From Physcomitrium patens (Eukaryota > Streptophyta > Bryopsida > Funariales > Funariaceae), in assembly GCF_000002425.4 (NCBI RefSeq), contig NC_037264.1:11733941-11797940 (forward strand): DNA of 64,000 bases, read 5' to 3'. Position numbers and translations under genes: made by a program. Positions 14,183 through 27,572 of this stretch are shown piece after piece. Under the pieces are notes generated by a model. It saw only the letters and a list, made by a program, of their open reading frames with translations, was not told the origin of the DNA and did no database searches. Position 1 is the first letter of the stretch; each line of letters opens with the position of its first letter.

Positions 14183-14731
14183 CATGTATAATAAAATCCA
14201 TACAATTTTATCCTATCCTTGTATGTGTGTATGTATGTATCATGGTAAAAAAATTTAAAGTTAAAATTAAAAATAAATAAACACAAATATTGTGCAAAGT
14301 CTAAATTTGGAAAATTCACATGGACTATGAATTATCTAAATAGAGTAGTATATTAATTTTTAATATTTTTCTAAGAAAGAGTTGCAATAATTCAATCCTC
14401 AACCCAGACTCGACACATCATTGATTACAGAAAAAATGGCTCTTTAAAAATTAGGAACAGTGATGGTCCACAAAAGAGAAGAAACACAAAATTTTACACA
14501 AGAAAATCAGCATTTTGTCTCACAGCGAGTTACACTTGAACGAGTTTTTAAAGATTACTTATTGTCATTCACAGCCATATTCAAACTAAAAGTCATGTTT
14601 AAGAATAGCACAGTGTGACCAACAAAAATTGAGACTATTATATCATGTGGGTTCTCCCAACATCTCCCCCAGTGGGAAAAGTTGAGGCACATTAGGATGG
14701 ATGAAACATTGGTCAAGGTGGTTGGGAGTCA

Positions 14732-14775
14732 CACATTCACATATACACACACATTCACATATACACACACATTCA
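14732..14775. repeat. 20-bp minisatellite (CACATTCACATATACACACA)
   Basis: Two full copies and one partial copy of a 20-bp unit in direct tandem. Confidence 0.85.
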
Positions 14776-17200
14776 CTCATTCATACATGCAATACTTCTT
14801 ATTGTGAATTTCCACGCTAGGAAACGAGAGCCTTTTGTCCATCATGATTTTCCCAAAGAGGGTTTTTAATATTTTATTTTTTATAGTTTCCATACTTTGG
14901 CTGATTTTGACTTTGATGCTCAACTAATGCTCACAAATAATGACATTAAAATCTGTAGTTTTTAGTTTTTAGTTTTTAGTTTTTTTTTTCAAAAAGCAAA
15001 CAGATGAAGAGAGAAATGCAGCGGCAGTTTCAGTGATTAGAGGAATTAAAGCCACACAGCTGAAACAAATTAGATGGATTAAATTCAGGGGGGTCAATGG
15101 ACACACATGGAGGCCGAAATGGATAATAACTGAGCATAAGGCAGGAAATGGATGAAACATTGATGGATGGATACTAGGAGAATGAACGAGCGGGGCTGGG
15201 GGATGTCAGCCCAGCCCAGCCCTGCCCGGCCCGTCCCACGGCAATAGAACCCAACGTAGAAAAGTGGGGGAGACTGAGGAAGTAGTGGGGACATCATAGA
15301 AGGCATTCTATTGGCTAGTATCCACACCACCACCCTGTCACTACTACTCTCTACAGCAACACTCAGCCCCCCCCCTTTTCTCCTCCTCTTAATGAGAGAG
15401 AGAGCTATTTCGGGGCATACATACATATGTATGTATGTATACATGTATATATATATATATCACAGCCTCCACCATTGTTACCGTTTTCTTTCCTACTGTA
15501 CAGATCCTTTTTGTCCTTCATTTTCTGTGTATATACTTTTGAACTGTTAAGATTTTTATGCTGATATGTTTGTGTTACATTAACTTATTTTTTATATTGA
15601 TTGATGGGTATGAAAATGCACATGTCCCCTGTAAAGTGAGTGTGGCATTATTAGGAATGAAGAGGAGGGGTGATGGATTAGTCTTTCTGTCTGACAGGAA
15701 GCAGAGCAGATATACCCCCTTATGGCTGCCTTGCTGAATTCCTTATTTACTTTGACCCAAATGGAGCTTGTTGTTGTTTGCTATGTCTCTCTTGCCTCCC
15801 TTGTTTATCTTCCTCATTTTGATTATAGTAGATGCACGAATAGTGATTTTGTTGTAGAAGCCTGAGCAAAGTTGTGTTGTTGTATGATGTCTTTGTGTTC
15901 ACAAAATTCAGATCTAATCCATACAATATGGCTAGTTCTGTGACTGATGTACATGTGTATGCAGGGATATACTATAATATGTATATTTATTTATACTAGA
16001 AAAAATTGGGCAGCTGAATTTCTTCATATTTTAAAGTAACATTAAATATATATAAATAAGTTGAATAGGCTCAAATCATATGCTTAGCATCCAATTGGTG
16101 AAGATAATTCACATTTCAACAAAAAAATCATTTAAAAATAAACCATAAGAAATAAATTCAAATGTATGGGCATTGTATATGTACATGCACATGTTTCTTT
16201 AATTACTCACATTGGTTTCTTCGTACAATGCAATCAAATAACATGTATGACAAGTTTGATTTATATATAAATATACATGTTTTTTGATGATTTATTTTGT
16301 ACCACTCAAATATGTTCTTCATGCTCTCCAAATAAAATTTAAAAACTTTAGTTACTAGAGATTATTTTCCAAATAACATATTATTATTATTATTATTATT
16401 ATTTAATTTCTTTGAAATTGTTCCATTTTCTCTAATTTTTCACACATGAAATAGTTTTTAATTATATAAATCTATAGAATACATTAAAAATTGTAATTCA
16501 TATACATATAATTGATTTTTTTTAAAGATAAATATTTGAAACATATATATAACTATAATTATAATAAGCATTGATATTTACAATAAATAAAATAATTAGT
16601 GTGTAAGAAATTTATTTTTGATAAAATCAAGTTTGGCTTTCATCTTGCTTTTGTGCATACTAATGAATAAATACCATGTGAAAGCTTCTTAAGAACCACA
16701 AGGCATGCATAAAAAATGTATATGTTGTAGGACACTTTCATAATAGAATTTTGTAATTTATGAACATATTTGAAGTTTCTATAAATTTTTGTGGCAATGT
16801 TGTTTTTATTATATGTATATTTTACATATTTTAAATTAATCGCTAATCACATACTAATATTATTATTGATTTTCTTACGATTTTAAATTCTCAAACAAAC
16901 AAGCAAATGCATATAATGAAAGTAAATAAAATATTTGGAAATATCACTTAAGGATTAATCTTTAAAATATATGTTGATATTGTGAAGATTCTTTTATCTC
17001 ATTATTATTCCCATAGAAAAAAATTAATGAAAAATATACCTCTAAAAATATATTAATCATAAAGACTTGTTTTGACAGCATTTTTAAACATGCAAGTCCA
17101 ATACTTTTATGATTTATTCATGCTTACTGACTTTATTATGATGATCACTGGCTTGAAATTGAATTTTAACATTGAAGAGTAGAGGTAATCTCTTCTTCTA

Positions 17201-17600
17201 TTACTATTGAAGTGATGCATAGTTTGATAAGAATATAGGCCAGAGCATATCCTTCCCCACACTAAAAACCTCTCAAATGGAGTGGGATTGGGAAAAAGAC
17301 ACTCCCAAACCCCAACCCCTAGTCGGACTCGTGAGATCCACGTCAGAGGAATGACAACTGGATTGCACAGGTTGCATGGGAACTTCATAGGCCAGATAAT
17401 CCTACGTCAGCAACGAGCGGTATGCAATATATCTAAATCGGGGAAGGGGGTGGGGAGTGGCTGCATATAATTAGAGGACCTACCATTTATGGGAGCCAGT
17501 GTCTGGGTCCCTAAATCCTGGGGGGGCTCTGCTATTATAATTCCGCCCCTCCCTACGTGGATCCTACGTGGCATTGACCCCACACCATGACTAGAGCTCA
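17201..17600. other. GC-richer islet with ACGT-core motifs
   Basis: A 400-bp islet of higher complexity between AT-rich blocks. It carries several ACGT cores (CCACGTCAG at about 17339, CTACGTGG twice near 17555-17572), which are typical of plant bZIP/ABF sites. No gene is identified on either side, so a promoter role is speculative. Confidence 0.3.
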
Positions 17601-17933
17601 TGGCTTGCTTTTTTCGTGGTGGGAAATGGAGGACGGGAAAGGGGCAGGAAATCTTCTAAGTGGTTTGAAAGTTGTGCTCTGGAGTGTTATGGTCTCATAT
17701 GAATTACCCTGGTATGATTTTTTATTTTTTAAATTTTTTGTTCTGATCTTTAAAATTATATGTGGAAATTTATCATAACATGTATCTGTTACTAGCTTGC
17801 TTGTATGCAAGTTAGAAAAATCTGTTCACACTTTTTCAAACTAGATTGATATATAAGATTTCAAAGTATTTTTTCGGAATGTAATAATGCTTTTTGTCCC
17901 TACTTAAATATCACATTATTAACAACAGTAACT

Positions 17934-17965
17934 TTGTTTGTTTGTTTGTTTGTTTGTTTGTTTGT
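17934..17965. repeat. (TTTG)8 tetranucleotide repeat
   Basis: Uninterrupted TTTG units in an AT-rich block. Confidence 0.93.
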
Positions 17966-18353
17966 TGTTTGTACTGAATTTGAACTAGTAATACTTTTTG
18001 CATCAATCATGAAATAATGAAAAAAAAAACATGGGTTAAAATTTTCGTTTTAAGTTTAGTTTGTGGAATATGTAATATTTATTGGCCATGTTTAATTGGA
18101 ATGATTGGTTGGAGTAATTTTGTTGAGAGATAATATCTTTAGTAAAGTTCATTTTTATTGCAATCAAAATAAAATAAAATAAAATACATGGTAAAGCGTT
18201 GTCTATATATATCTATTTATCACAAATAATAATAATTAATGCAAATGAAGTTCTAAACAACTTACAATCAGCTTACATTTATCATAATAAAGATCACATA
18301 AATAAGTCAATAACAAACCTTTCTATTGTATGGATTATAATAAGTTAGTATAA

Positions 18354-18381
18354 TGTTGTTGTTGTTGTTGTTGTTGTTGTT
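18354..18381. repeat. (TTG)9 trinucleotide repeat
   Basis: Uninterrupted TTG units in intergenic DNA. Confidence 0.93.
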
Positions 18382-19190
18382 ATCATTATTAGTATTATCA
18401 TTTCTACTATTATTTTTCCATTTACACACACATGCATATTGTTTGATTGCTAGTTTGAATGGCATTTATCAAATTGTATTCAAAACAGTTCAACTATGTT
18501 ACATTTTTGGAGAACCAAAAAAAAAAAAAAACTCATTTGATAGATTTGAAGTGTGTTCCATGTTCCTCCTCTGAGGAATTTTTACCAAGATTTGTCTGGT
18601 ATAGATTTATTGGAATAGTCTAGTAGAAAAAAAAAAATGCTTGAAAGGAAGAAAAATACACACATACACACAAATTTATCAAGTGTTTACATTTAAAAGT
18701 AAAGTAACTATACAAAAACAAAAGAAGAAGTCACTCGTGATTTGATGAAGAAGAAGAAGAACTCACACGTAGTATAAGAGAATATAATCAGAATCTATAG
18801 ATTTCCTTGCATTTACACTTTGCAAATAGAAAGAACAATCCGATGAAATCTAGGAAGTAATTAAATTACAGGGTCTATTACAATTTCAACTTACCCACAT
18901 GTTTCGTATGAGTACAATGTATATATATATATATATATATACATGTGTGTGTGTTCTTTTTTAATTCGTAAAAGTTAAATTTTCAGTTGTATAAACGATG
19001 GCAATCAAATCCTGGTTGGTGAATGTAATCTACACTCTTTTAAGATTTTACTCTATCAGCAAACATTTTCTACATTTAATTCGTGCCACATTTCCATTTA
19101 CTATGTACGTTTTTGAAGCTATATTTTGTTTATTATTTTTATTTTAAGTAGTACGATTAAGTTGTAATCACATCGGATGAGCCAAATCCT

Positions 19191-20720
19191 AACAGAGAAA
19201 GAGGTGATTACGTGGATATGAGAAAGAAGTAATTACGTGGATATGAGGAAAATGGTCAACAATGGTTCACCGAGGGGGGGTCTTTGGTACTGAACAGTGC
19301 ACCGACAGTCGTAACGCCAGCGTGTGACTGGACGGTCACCGTGTCCGGGTATCGCAGACACAACGAGAACGCCGTCCATCCATCCACACAGTATCTTCTT
19401 TGTTCATCGCAGTGTTCCCAAAGGCGACGCGCCTCGTGCCAAAGGAATGGGGGGAATAGGGGGGGGGGGGGAGGGTGTTTGTGTCACGATTATCCCAAGA
19501 CGTACCCCTTCCTCTTCTGGCCATTAGGCAGGGCAGTTAAGTCAGGAGAACACGTACTCCAATGACTGGAGCATGGTTCCCAACAGCTCCCATCATCACC
19601 CTTCCCCCGTACCCCAGCCCTCTGTGTCCTATTCGGGCAGGTCTGTTCCCGTTCAGAAAAACAAACGAATCAATCCCTTTGTTAGCTGTTATCTACTGTA
19701 ATCCTCCTCCTCGTGTTATATGAGCGTATCTGTATACGAATATATATGAAGAGAGATCGTATTGTTTTCCCTTTGGAGAAAGGAGAGTGTAATAATAAAA
19801 GGGGGGGATAGAGTAGTGGAGAACCTGATACTTGTCATTTCGTGCCTACGTGGAAGCCACGTGGGAATGTGTTGTATCCATGTTGGAAGGGAGCAGCATG
19901 TGGACCCGCCTTTTTTCTTTTTTCTTTTCTTGTCTTCTGCAGTCCTGCCACACACCCTCTCTCTCTCTCTCTCTCTCTCCATTGAAATATAGCTTCACAA
20001 AAATACAAATTAGCACATGGCTGAGAGCATATCCAGACAGACCAAGAGGAGGCTCCCACCATCCTCTCCCTTCGCCTTTACCTAATTCATTTCGCAAGTA
20101 TTTCATCCACTTATTTTTCCCGTAACCCTCTTCAGGCATTGCAAGTGGACGGTCGTGGAAGTCAGGGACATTCATGCACGAATAAATCGGTGGAAGGATG
20201 GATGAATGTGAGGTAGTGAGCTAGGGATAGGCTGGTCCAGAGCCGTAGTCGGGGGGGGGGCAATTCTTATTTTATTTTGTTGTTTGTTTTTTCTGGTTCC
20301 CAATGGGGCTCCCTGCTTGTGCACGGGAACTTTATCGTGAGTTACGAAACTCTGTCTCTTCCCACTTCTGTCAGTGGATGCATGTGGGTGAATTGAGTGC
20401 AGATATTAGGATGGATGAATATGTTTTCTCTTTTCCTCCCTGAATGTTGTTCCATGTTCGCCACTTTACGTTCCCTTTAGAGCTCTCCAGGTTCCCAGCC
20501 TGCCGCCTCTAGAGGAACGAGGCTGGGAAGCGTACTTCTGATGTATTGGCAATGTCAGCTGAGCTGGCGCGGTGATGTGGCAGGAAGTTGAGCTGGGGTT
20601 TCTGTCCAGGAAGGGGGGTTTCTCAACGCCTGTTCATCCATCCATTCGTTCATTCGTTCATTCGTTCAAATTTCCTTGGGTGTGAGGCTTTGTCACAAGG
20701 CCCCCACGGTATGTGTCATT
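19191..20720. other. Moderate-GC island without recognisable gene
   Basis: Higher-complexity stretch containing a duplicated ACGTGG motif (19206-19247), a G12 run near 19460 and a (CT)n tract (about 19957-19979). Open frames overlap on several strands and none resembles a known family. It may be a promoter or leader of an unseen transcript. Confidence 0.35.
19206..19247 (+). repeat. 25-bp direct repeat carrying ATTACGTGGATATGAG
   Basis: Two copies of a 25-bp unit, starting at 19206 and 19231, each containing an ACGTGG core (ABRE/G-box-like). The shared stretch is ATTACGTGGATATGAG. Confidence 0.8.
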
Positions 20721-20874
20721 TTTAAAGTATTGATTGAGAGCCCCATTTTTAATAATGATACAAAAAAACACATCATATATCATAAATTCTTCATCATGGC
20801 ACTTATCGCTCATTTTTTTTGTTTCTTTTTGGTTTGTAATAATATTTAATGGATTTGTTCTAATATGAATGTGA

Positions 20875-20911
<37 letters not shown>

Positions 20912-21168
20912 GAGGAAAAAAATTAAGAATATTAAGCTATGGCCTGCTAATTACTTTGCAAGACACTATTGTTAAGATATTATTAACTTGGACTTTGTTT
21001 TTAAGGTCATTTTCATTTACTTGTTTTGAGAAACTTTTTAGATTTTTCATCGACATCCCTATCTGACTCATGCAAGTTTGAATAATTTGTACACAATTTT
21101 CTTGACCACATGCATATAATGTTATATATTCTATGTTGAATAAAAACATTTATAAAATTTAAAATAAA

Positions 21169-21173
<5 letters not shown>

Positions 21174-21201
<28 letters not shown>
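21174..21201. repeat. (TA)14 microsatellite
   Basis: Uninterrupted TA run. Confidence 0.93.
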
Positions 21202-21204
<3 letters not shown>

Positions 21205-22639
21205 CAAATATACATATTATCTTTTACATTTTGGCATAGATGTTGTTATTTTTAACCAATATATGTAATATATATGGAATTTCTACATATTTCTAACTAA
21301 TCAAATAGACCACTTTATATATGTGTATTTTTTTTTCACAATCTTTATCCACTATAGAAATTTGTGTGTTATTTATTTTAAATAAAAAATTACAAGATAC
21401 AAATTCTATAGTAGATATTTTTTAAACTTTTTATTGACAACACATTAGTAACATTACTTTGGAATCTACTAAAATGGATGTTTCTTAAGTATTTATATAT
21501 AATAAGTAGTGGTTCTATAATATATAGAGAAATACTAATAAAAAAGAAACGTGCTTAGGTTGTAGCATTGGCTATGTCTAACAAGTATATCTTCGAAAAT
21601 AACTCTCTATATTATTATTATATGAGTCAATTTTACAAAAAATTGTATTATTTTAAAAAATAAAACAACATGTAATATACATTAATTGAGATATAATTTA
21701 GAATAATATAAAGTTTTAGAAGTTGAAAATATAAAACCATGTGTACATTTATAATATGTGAAGGAAATGAAATATGATTAAGCTATCAAATATGGATGTA
21801 TGTATCAGAAAAAATAATACAAAAGTTCATAGTATATATATGTAAGTACAACTCAAGGGAATTAGTGTAATATAAAAGTGAAATTTATTGCAGAGTTAAA
21901 ATAGAGTAAAACATTTTACTGCAAAATCTTGAAGAAAATAAAAAGAATGGTAGTACAAAGGTACAACCAAGGAAAAAGAATGTATTAGTTGTAGTATTTA
22001 ACAATGACTTAGGAATTTACAAGCATAGAAACTATCAAATCTATATTGTTAATCTATAATAGACATAGAATCTTGTAAAGTGTAATCTATATTGTACTAT
22101 CTGGATGCACATGTGTAATACATCTTACACATAATATATACAAACAATCACATTTGGATATGTTCTGATCTATACAACAAATATGCAATATTTACTTGTA
22201 TAAGAAATATGCCCAAATAGTTAAATATAACAAATTTATTCAATACAAAGTTTTTGCATTGTGGTGTCAATTACTAAATAAAAAAAATGTATGTACTTCA
22301 ACAACCACAAGTTTATATTTATTATAATTAAAATATATGTCAAATTTTCTTTGCAATATGACATTAATGATAATTTTATTGGACATACTTTAACACACAT
22401 ATTGCAACAAGTGTACTAGAAGTGAATAATATGTATGAGATGGTTTATTACAGTACAAACAATAGCACAGTGAGCAAAGTAATGATGGTTTCATTTCTTA
22501 CAAATGCACAATGATTTTTGTATAGTGTCTAGTATACAACATGCTTTATTAGATGTTTTTTATATAAAAAAACTAGAGTTCTCAATAACATGAATAAAAG
22601 AATATTACTAATTGACACAACACACACACTTTTATATAC

Positions 22640-22640
<1 letters not shown>

Positions 22641-22668
<28 letters not shown>
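22641..22668. repeat. (TA)14 microsatellite
   Basis: Uninterrupted TA run. Confidence 0.93.
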
Positions 22669-22675
<7 letters not shown>

Positions 22676-23250
22676 CCAAAAAGTAATAATTTAACAAGAT
22701 GAGCCAAAAATAAAAGTCAACAAGAAATATAAATCACACTCATAATCTAACAACATAGTTAATGCAGATATCCTATATAAGAGATTTAAACACACCATTA
22801 CAATAAATTGGGAATGAAAAAGAGAAAAGGAAAAAACCACAATGCAATTTTGAATATGAAATAATATAATCTAGTTGACTCAAAGAATACATTACTCATA
22901 AGCAATAGTTTTTGTTTATTAAAAGAAATAATTTCTAAATGGACATATGTATGTGAGATTAAGTTTCATTTACACAATAACATATTTATTAAAATAAAAA
23001 AATAAACCTATACAAACTTTGACCAAATCCTTGTTGTAAAATATAATCTACAAAATTACAACTATCAATATTACAAGTGAGGTATCTCATTTTGGGTAGC
23101 TTTTGAACCATAATGGATACAAAAGGACAACTAAACCACCTACATAATTGCCTTTTATCCTTTCCAAGCAAACAATTATGCGCACGAGAATAAATTCCCA
23201 CCTCTTCTCAATGGTTAGTAAAACTATCAACAAAAATAAATCAAAATCCC

Positions 23251-25492
23251 ATAATTGACAAACTAGCTGTTGGTTTTCTCTACCCTACCTACATCCATCC
23301 ATTGATGCCCATCCCATAATGACATTGTGGAGCAGTTTGCACACGAATGAACGAATGAATGATAAGTATTCTGAATGAATGAATTAACTAAGATCGTTGA
23401 AAATTGGTTCTAGTTAGTGGCCTACGTTTAATGAGCCGCCCCCTAAATGAGAGAGAGCAATAGAGATTAACTAAAAGTGGGCTAGTCCGAGTGTGTTTTC
23501 GCGCCATCGAGCTGGCTGGCTATGGCGTTTTCATCCATGGCTATGGCGTGGGGAAAGAGGAGGAGGAGGAACTTCAAGCCTTGGGCCGAGCTCTGGTCCC
23601 TTCATTTCTGGTACTCGGCGCCTCGATCAACACGCCTCCACGCTGGCGCGTCAGACTCACAATTATTTTTGTTTTTTTTTGTTTTTTGTTTTTTTGGTTT
23701 GGATTGAATCCGTGAAGAAAATCGGGTTGAGGAGAGCCGACGGGGGTGGATCGGTGTCGGTGAGAATGGACGGAAAAATACGATTTCGTTTTGGTGTCAC
23801 GACGGCGTATTTGTCGAGGAGGAATTCGAATTTAAGTAGGAAACGGCGGATGGCTGGCAAAATACGATGGCGCAATTCATGGACAGAAGGTGGTGTAATC
23901 TTTGCAGAGTTAGAGTTAAAGTCCGCCATGAGAATAGTTCCAGGTGCCGACGCTCTGAATTCGTCGCCGTTGCGGTGTTCCAGTCCCCGCAGTAAACAGG
24001 GGCTTTCCTCAAGTATCGCTGCATGCCACTGTTCCATATGATCGTGAACGGAATTCTCGTGATCACGTTGAATTCCTCTTTTGACCTCACAATTTTTCCT
24101 CTGCAGAGATCTTACAGTCGCAGTGTTAAATGCCGATGCTTCCCGGAAGTGAAATGTTTGTTCCATGAATGAGTGTTTGAGGGTTTGATGCTGTCGCCAC
24201 TGGAACCGCACATGCTAGCCTGGTAAACTCAATTACAGTCGGATTCATGATCCCATTTCGATTGAAATCGTGAAAGAGAATACAATAAAAATGAAAAATA
24301 AAACTAACCGCGATTATTGGTGCTGCAAACTGCAACATGGAGGAGGATGGATCCGGCAGGACAAAGCCAGCAGCGCAGCAAAGATACGAACAACATAAGA
24401 CTGTGCAGAACAATGCAGAGAATTCGTTCAACTAGTCTGGAAATCTCCTGCCTCGCTCAAAGCGTGATGAGTACGAAGCCACATCCGGTGCAATCATCGC
24501 GAATATTTATGGAATGGAGCCACAATGTCGAAAGTGGAATCATGAAACAGTTGCAAACTCTGACACAGTGGCATTATCATTGTGTCTGCGCTCGTTGGCT
24601 TTATGATCTGAGAGACCACACAGTCTAAGGGGGCCCAGTTGAAAGCAGACTGAGTGGTTCAATGGGTTTTGAAACATGGGCGTTGGGACGTCAAGGAATA
24701 TCGCATTCAGTGCTGCGAGATCGTCAAGGACATCTGACAACAGCTCTGGGCGCGCTTGCGATGAAGTGATATAACCCTTGATGAGTTGTGAAGCAGCTTT
24801 ATATTTTAGAAAATAATGTTTCAGCTTCTAAATTGTTTACGAAGCTGCAAGGTCGAGAAAAGTTAAACGACATGAAGCCTTAAACGCCGAGTCTTCTTTA
24901 CGTCGCTGACCCCACAAAAAAGCCGATATCAGTCGGCGCTTCCTTAAGTTTTTATGTCGGGGTGTGAACATTGCCAGTTCGAAAGCCAGACATGCTTCAT
25001 ACGAACCCAAGTCTAGATGGTCATGCCAAGGACGATAGCAACGACAACAACATCAACAAACAAACAAACAAACATGGAGAATCCAAGTTGTGACGTTGTC
25101 ACGATACTACAAGCCCCGCAAGGCCAATTTATTGGGGATGCCTAACTATTCCATTCGGCACGGATTCTTCGAGACTGTGGCTAGAAGACGACAAAGAGAG
25201 GAAGAGAGAGAGAGAGAGAGAGAACATCAAGTACACGAAAGATATCTCGTACAGGACCCCACATTGGGCTCGGCCGAAGTGGAACAGCGATCAGGGGATG
25301 GATCGCCGAGGAAGCTGAGCTCGTTGATTCCGGGGGAATCTGATCAATGCAATCTGTTGCGGTGACCCATGTGGGCGCACGCCCATCACGAGGAGCGTGT
25401 CCTCGGTTGTGGGCGCCCACCATCACGCACCGCTTTGCTTCACGAGGGGTGTTTTGGCTTTTTCTTCTTCTGCTCCTGCTGCTTCGTTTGTT

Positions 25493-25524
<32 letters not shown>

Positions 25525-25870
25525 TGTTTTAATATGTTAATTTTTGGCTTTCTCCTCCACTGTAGAATCTCGAATGACGGATGTATGGACTTGTTTCTCA
25601 TGGTCTTCGATCATCTCCGGTGCTTGCCCCGAAAGACGGCCTCTCGTCGCGACGGACCGTTTTGCTTCGGCGATCTCCGCCACCGCTGGCAACGCGGACG
25701 CACAACCTTATAAGAATCTAGGGGCTTACCAGGACTTCACTCGGGACGCGGACCCACAGCCTTATCAGGATCTAGGGGCTTATCAGAACTTCACTCGGAG
25801 ACGCTTTATCAGACACTTGGGCTTTCGAGGGGGAGGCTTCATCAGGATTGTATTCGCCCTTACAAATAAA
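23251..25870. other. Higher-GC island with unassigned open frames
   Basis: This island stands out from its AT-rich flanks. It holds a 182-codon open frame on each strand (plus 23493-24041, minus 23663-24211) overlapping each other, and a frame ending at 25873 that contains an in-frame 54-bp tandem repeat. The minus 182-codon frame and the 25544 frame begin at non-ATG codons in the listed extent. None matches a family I recognise. It could be a diverged gene, an old element or a non-coding transcript. Confidence 0.3.
25694..25801 (+). repeat. 54-bp tandem repeat, two copies
   Basis: The units begin at 25694 and 25748 (GCGGAC...CACTCGG) and differ at a handful of positions. The period is exactly 18 codons. 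In the frame open through 25873 the copies read DAQPYKNLGAYQDFTR and PQPYQDLGAYQNFTR, so the repeat keeps an open frame. Whether it is translated is unknown. Confidence 0.85.
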
Positions 25871-27250
25871 TAAATAAAATGATTGGAATATTTTACTTAT
25901 TTTATAATTTCTATTATTATTATTTTTGATGATAACTAATATTTTGGGTCTTTCAGGAGTATTTCCACAAATTTTAGAAGAATAAAATTCTGTTCCATGT
26001 CTTTAATCATGATTTAAAATGTTGTTAACATTCAAATTTGACTACGAAGAAAAGTGTGGAATAGTAAGTCTTTTCATGTAATATTTAACACACAATGAGT
26101 AGTGATTTTTTTATTTTTTTATTGACATATAGAGCAAACAATACCACAGAATATCCTTTTGATGTTGTGTTGTTTAACAACATAGTTCTTGTTACCACCA
26201 AACATCCATGTTTTCTTGTTTCTTATGCTTTAATTCATGTGTAACTTTGTACTTAAATGATATTTTTTTTTACAATAGAAACGTATCTTTATTTATTTTT
26301 ATTTTTCTTATTATGCACATAATTCTTTTAAAATTTTGACTAAAAAGTGCAACTTTATTAATTCAAGTACTCACAAAACTTGAAATATTTTGATTGATAT
26401 TAGACAATTATTGATGAAATCAAAATATCAGAACAAAAATATCAAATAGATTAGAGACCCCTTAATCTTACTGTAAACTGCTTCTAATGACAATTATAGC
26501 TCAAGATGTTTATAATTAAATTATATAATCCAGCTGAGTTTAAGTTATTTTTAATAAATTTTGGAAATGAAAGAACTAAAAACCACTCTATAAGTGACTT
26601 AGTTTTATTGAAGTTGAATGTTTTATACAGTCGTAATTATATATATTTTTAATAAAAATATATTAAAAGGTGTTATTACCAACATTAGAAATTGTACACA
26701 CGAAAATAAAAATAAAAATTGTATAATATTTTTTTTAAAAAATAATTGCCATTATAAATGATGTCACAGGGAAGAAATTATTTGAGATTTTATAAATATA
26801 CTGGTTCATTTTTTAAATGTAGTTATTTCATAATATGCTCTACTTCTATTATCTCCACATGTAACTTCAAGTTTCTTGAAATAAGATTAAAAATTTATTT
26901 ACAAAAAAAAGGAGAAATTATAATAAATAAACAATATCTATAAATCACACACGTTAAATAAACCTTGAAAAATTCAAAGCATTTAAATATGCTTATATAC
27001 TTAAGAAGAAGCCAATAATTTAATTTATGTCAAAACACATCAATTTTCAAAATTAGTGTCATTGGTTTCATCAAACTAAATTTTTGTAAGTGATCTTGCT
27101 TCTTTACATGCACAAATTTTCAAATTGCAAATGTTAATGTGAAAATAAATTATTTAAATTTATTTAGATAATCAGAATAATTGTAATATCGAAAAAAGTT
27201 CCAAGTCATTCTAATAACAAGATGCTACCAACGATAAAAACAGTCTGCTA
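25871..27250. other. AT-rich intergenic block
   Basis: No gene or clear element visible. Confidence 0.7.
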
Positions 27251-27520
27251 TCGACATCACAATAAACTCACAGTAGTGGACTGTCCACATTATCACGAAA
27301 ATGTGATGGAATTCGAAACATGAGAAGATTCGAGCTCATTCCCACAACGAAAGGACTTACTTCCCGATTCCAGATCCACTCGCCTAAGGCTCCATATTCG
27401 GCACTGCTTGTAGCAGAAAACAACGATATAATCCACTGTTTTGGAAAAAGAAATGAAAAGATGTCTGGAAAGATGAGCTGGGATGTTGCTGCAGTAGATG
27501 CGATCCACAAACACACACAA

Positions 27521-27572
<52 letters not shown>

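Larger units (their letters stand above)
12721..17200. other. AT-rich intergenic block
   Basis: No gene recognised. It contains a T28 tract (13291-13318), a TATG tract (14149-14182) and a 20-bp minisatellite (14732-14775). A small GC-rich patch lies at 15180-15380. Confidence 0.65.
17601..19190. other. AT-rich intergenic block
   Basis: No gene visible. It contains a (TTTG)n tract (17934-17965), a (TTG)n tract (18354-18381) and a (TA)n tract (about 18920-18942). The Leu-rich open frame at 18353-18574 is a product of the TTG repeat. Confidence 0.65.
20721..23250. other. AT-rich intergenic block
   Basis: No gene visible. It is rich in (TA)n tracts (20885-20911, 21174-21201, 22641-22668) and short stop-rich frames. 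Confidence 0.7.
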
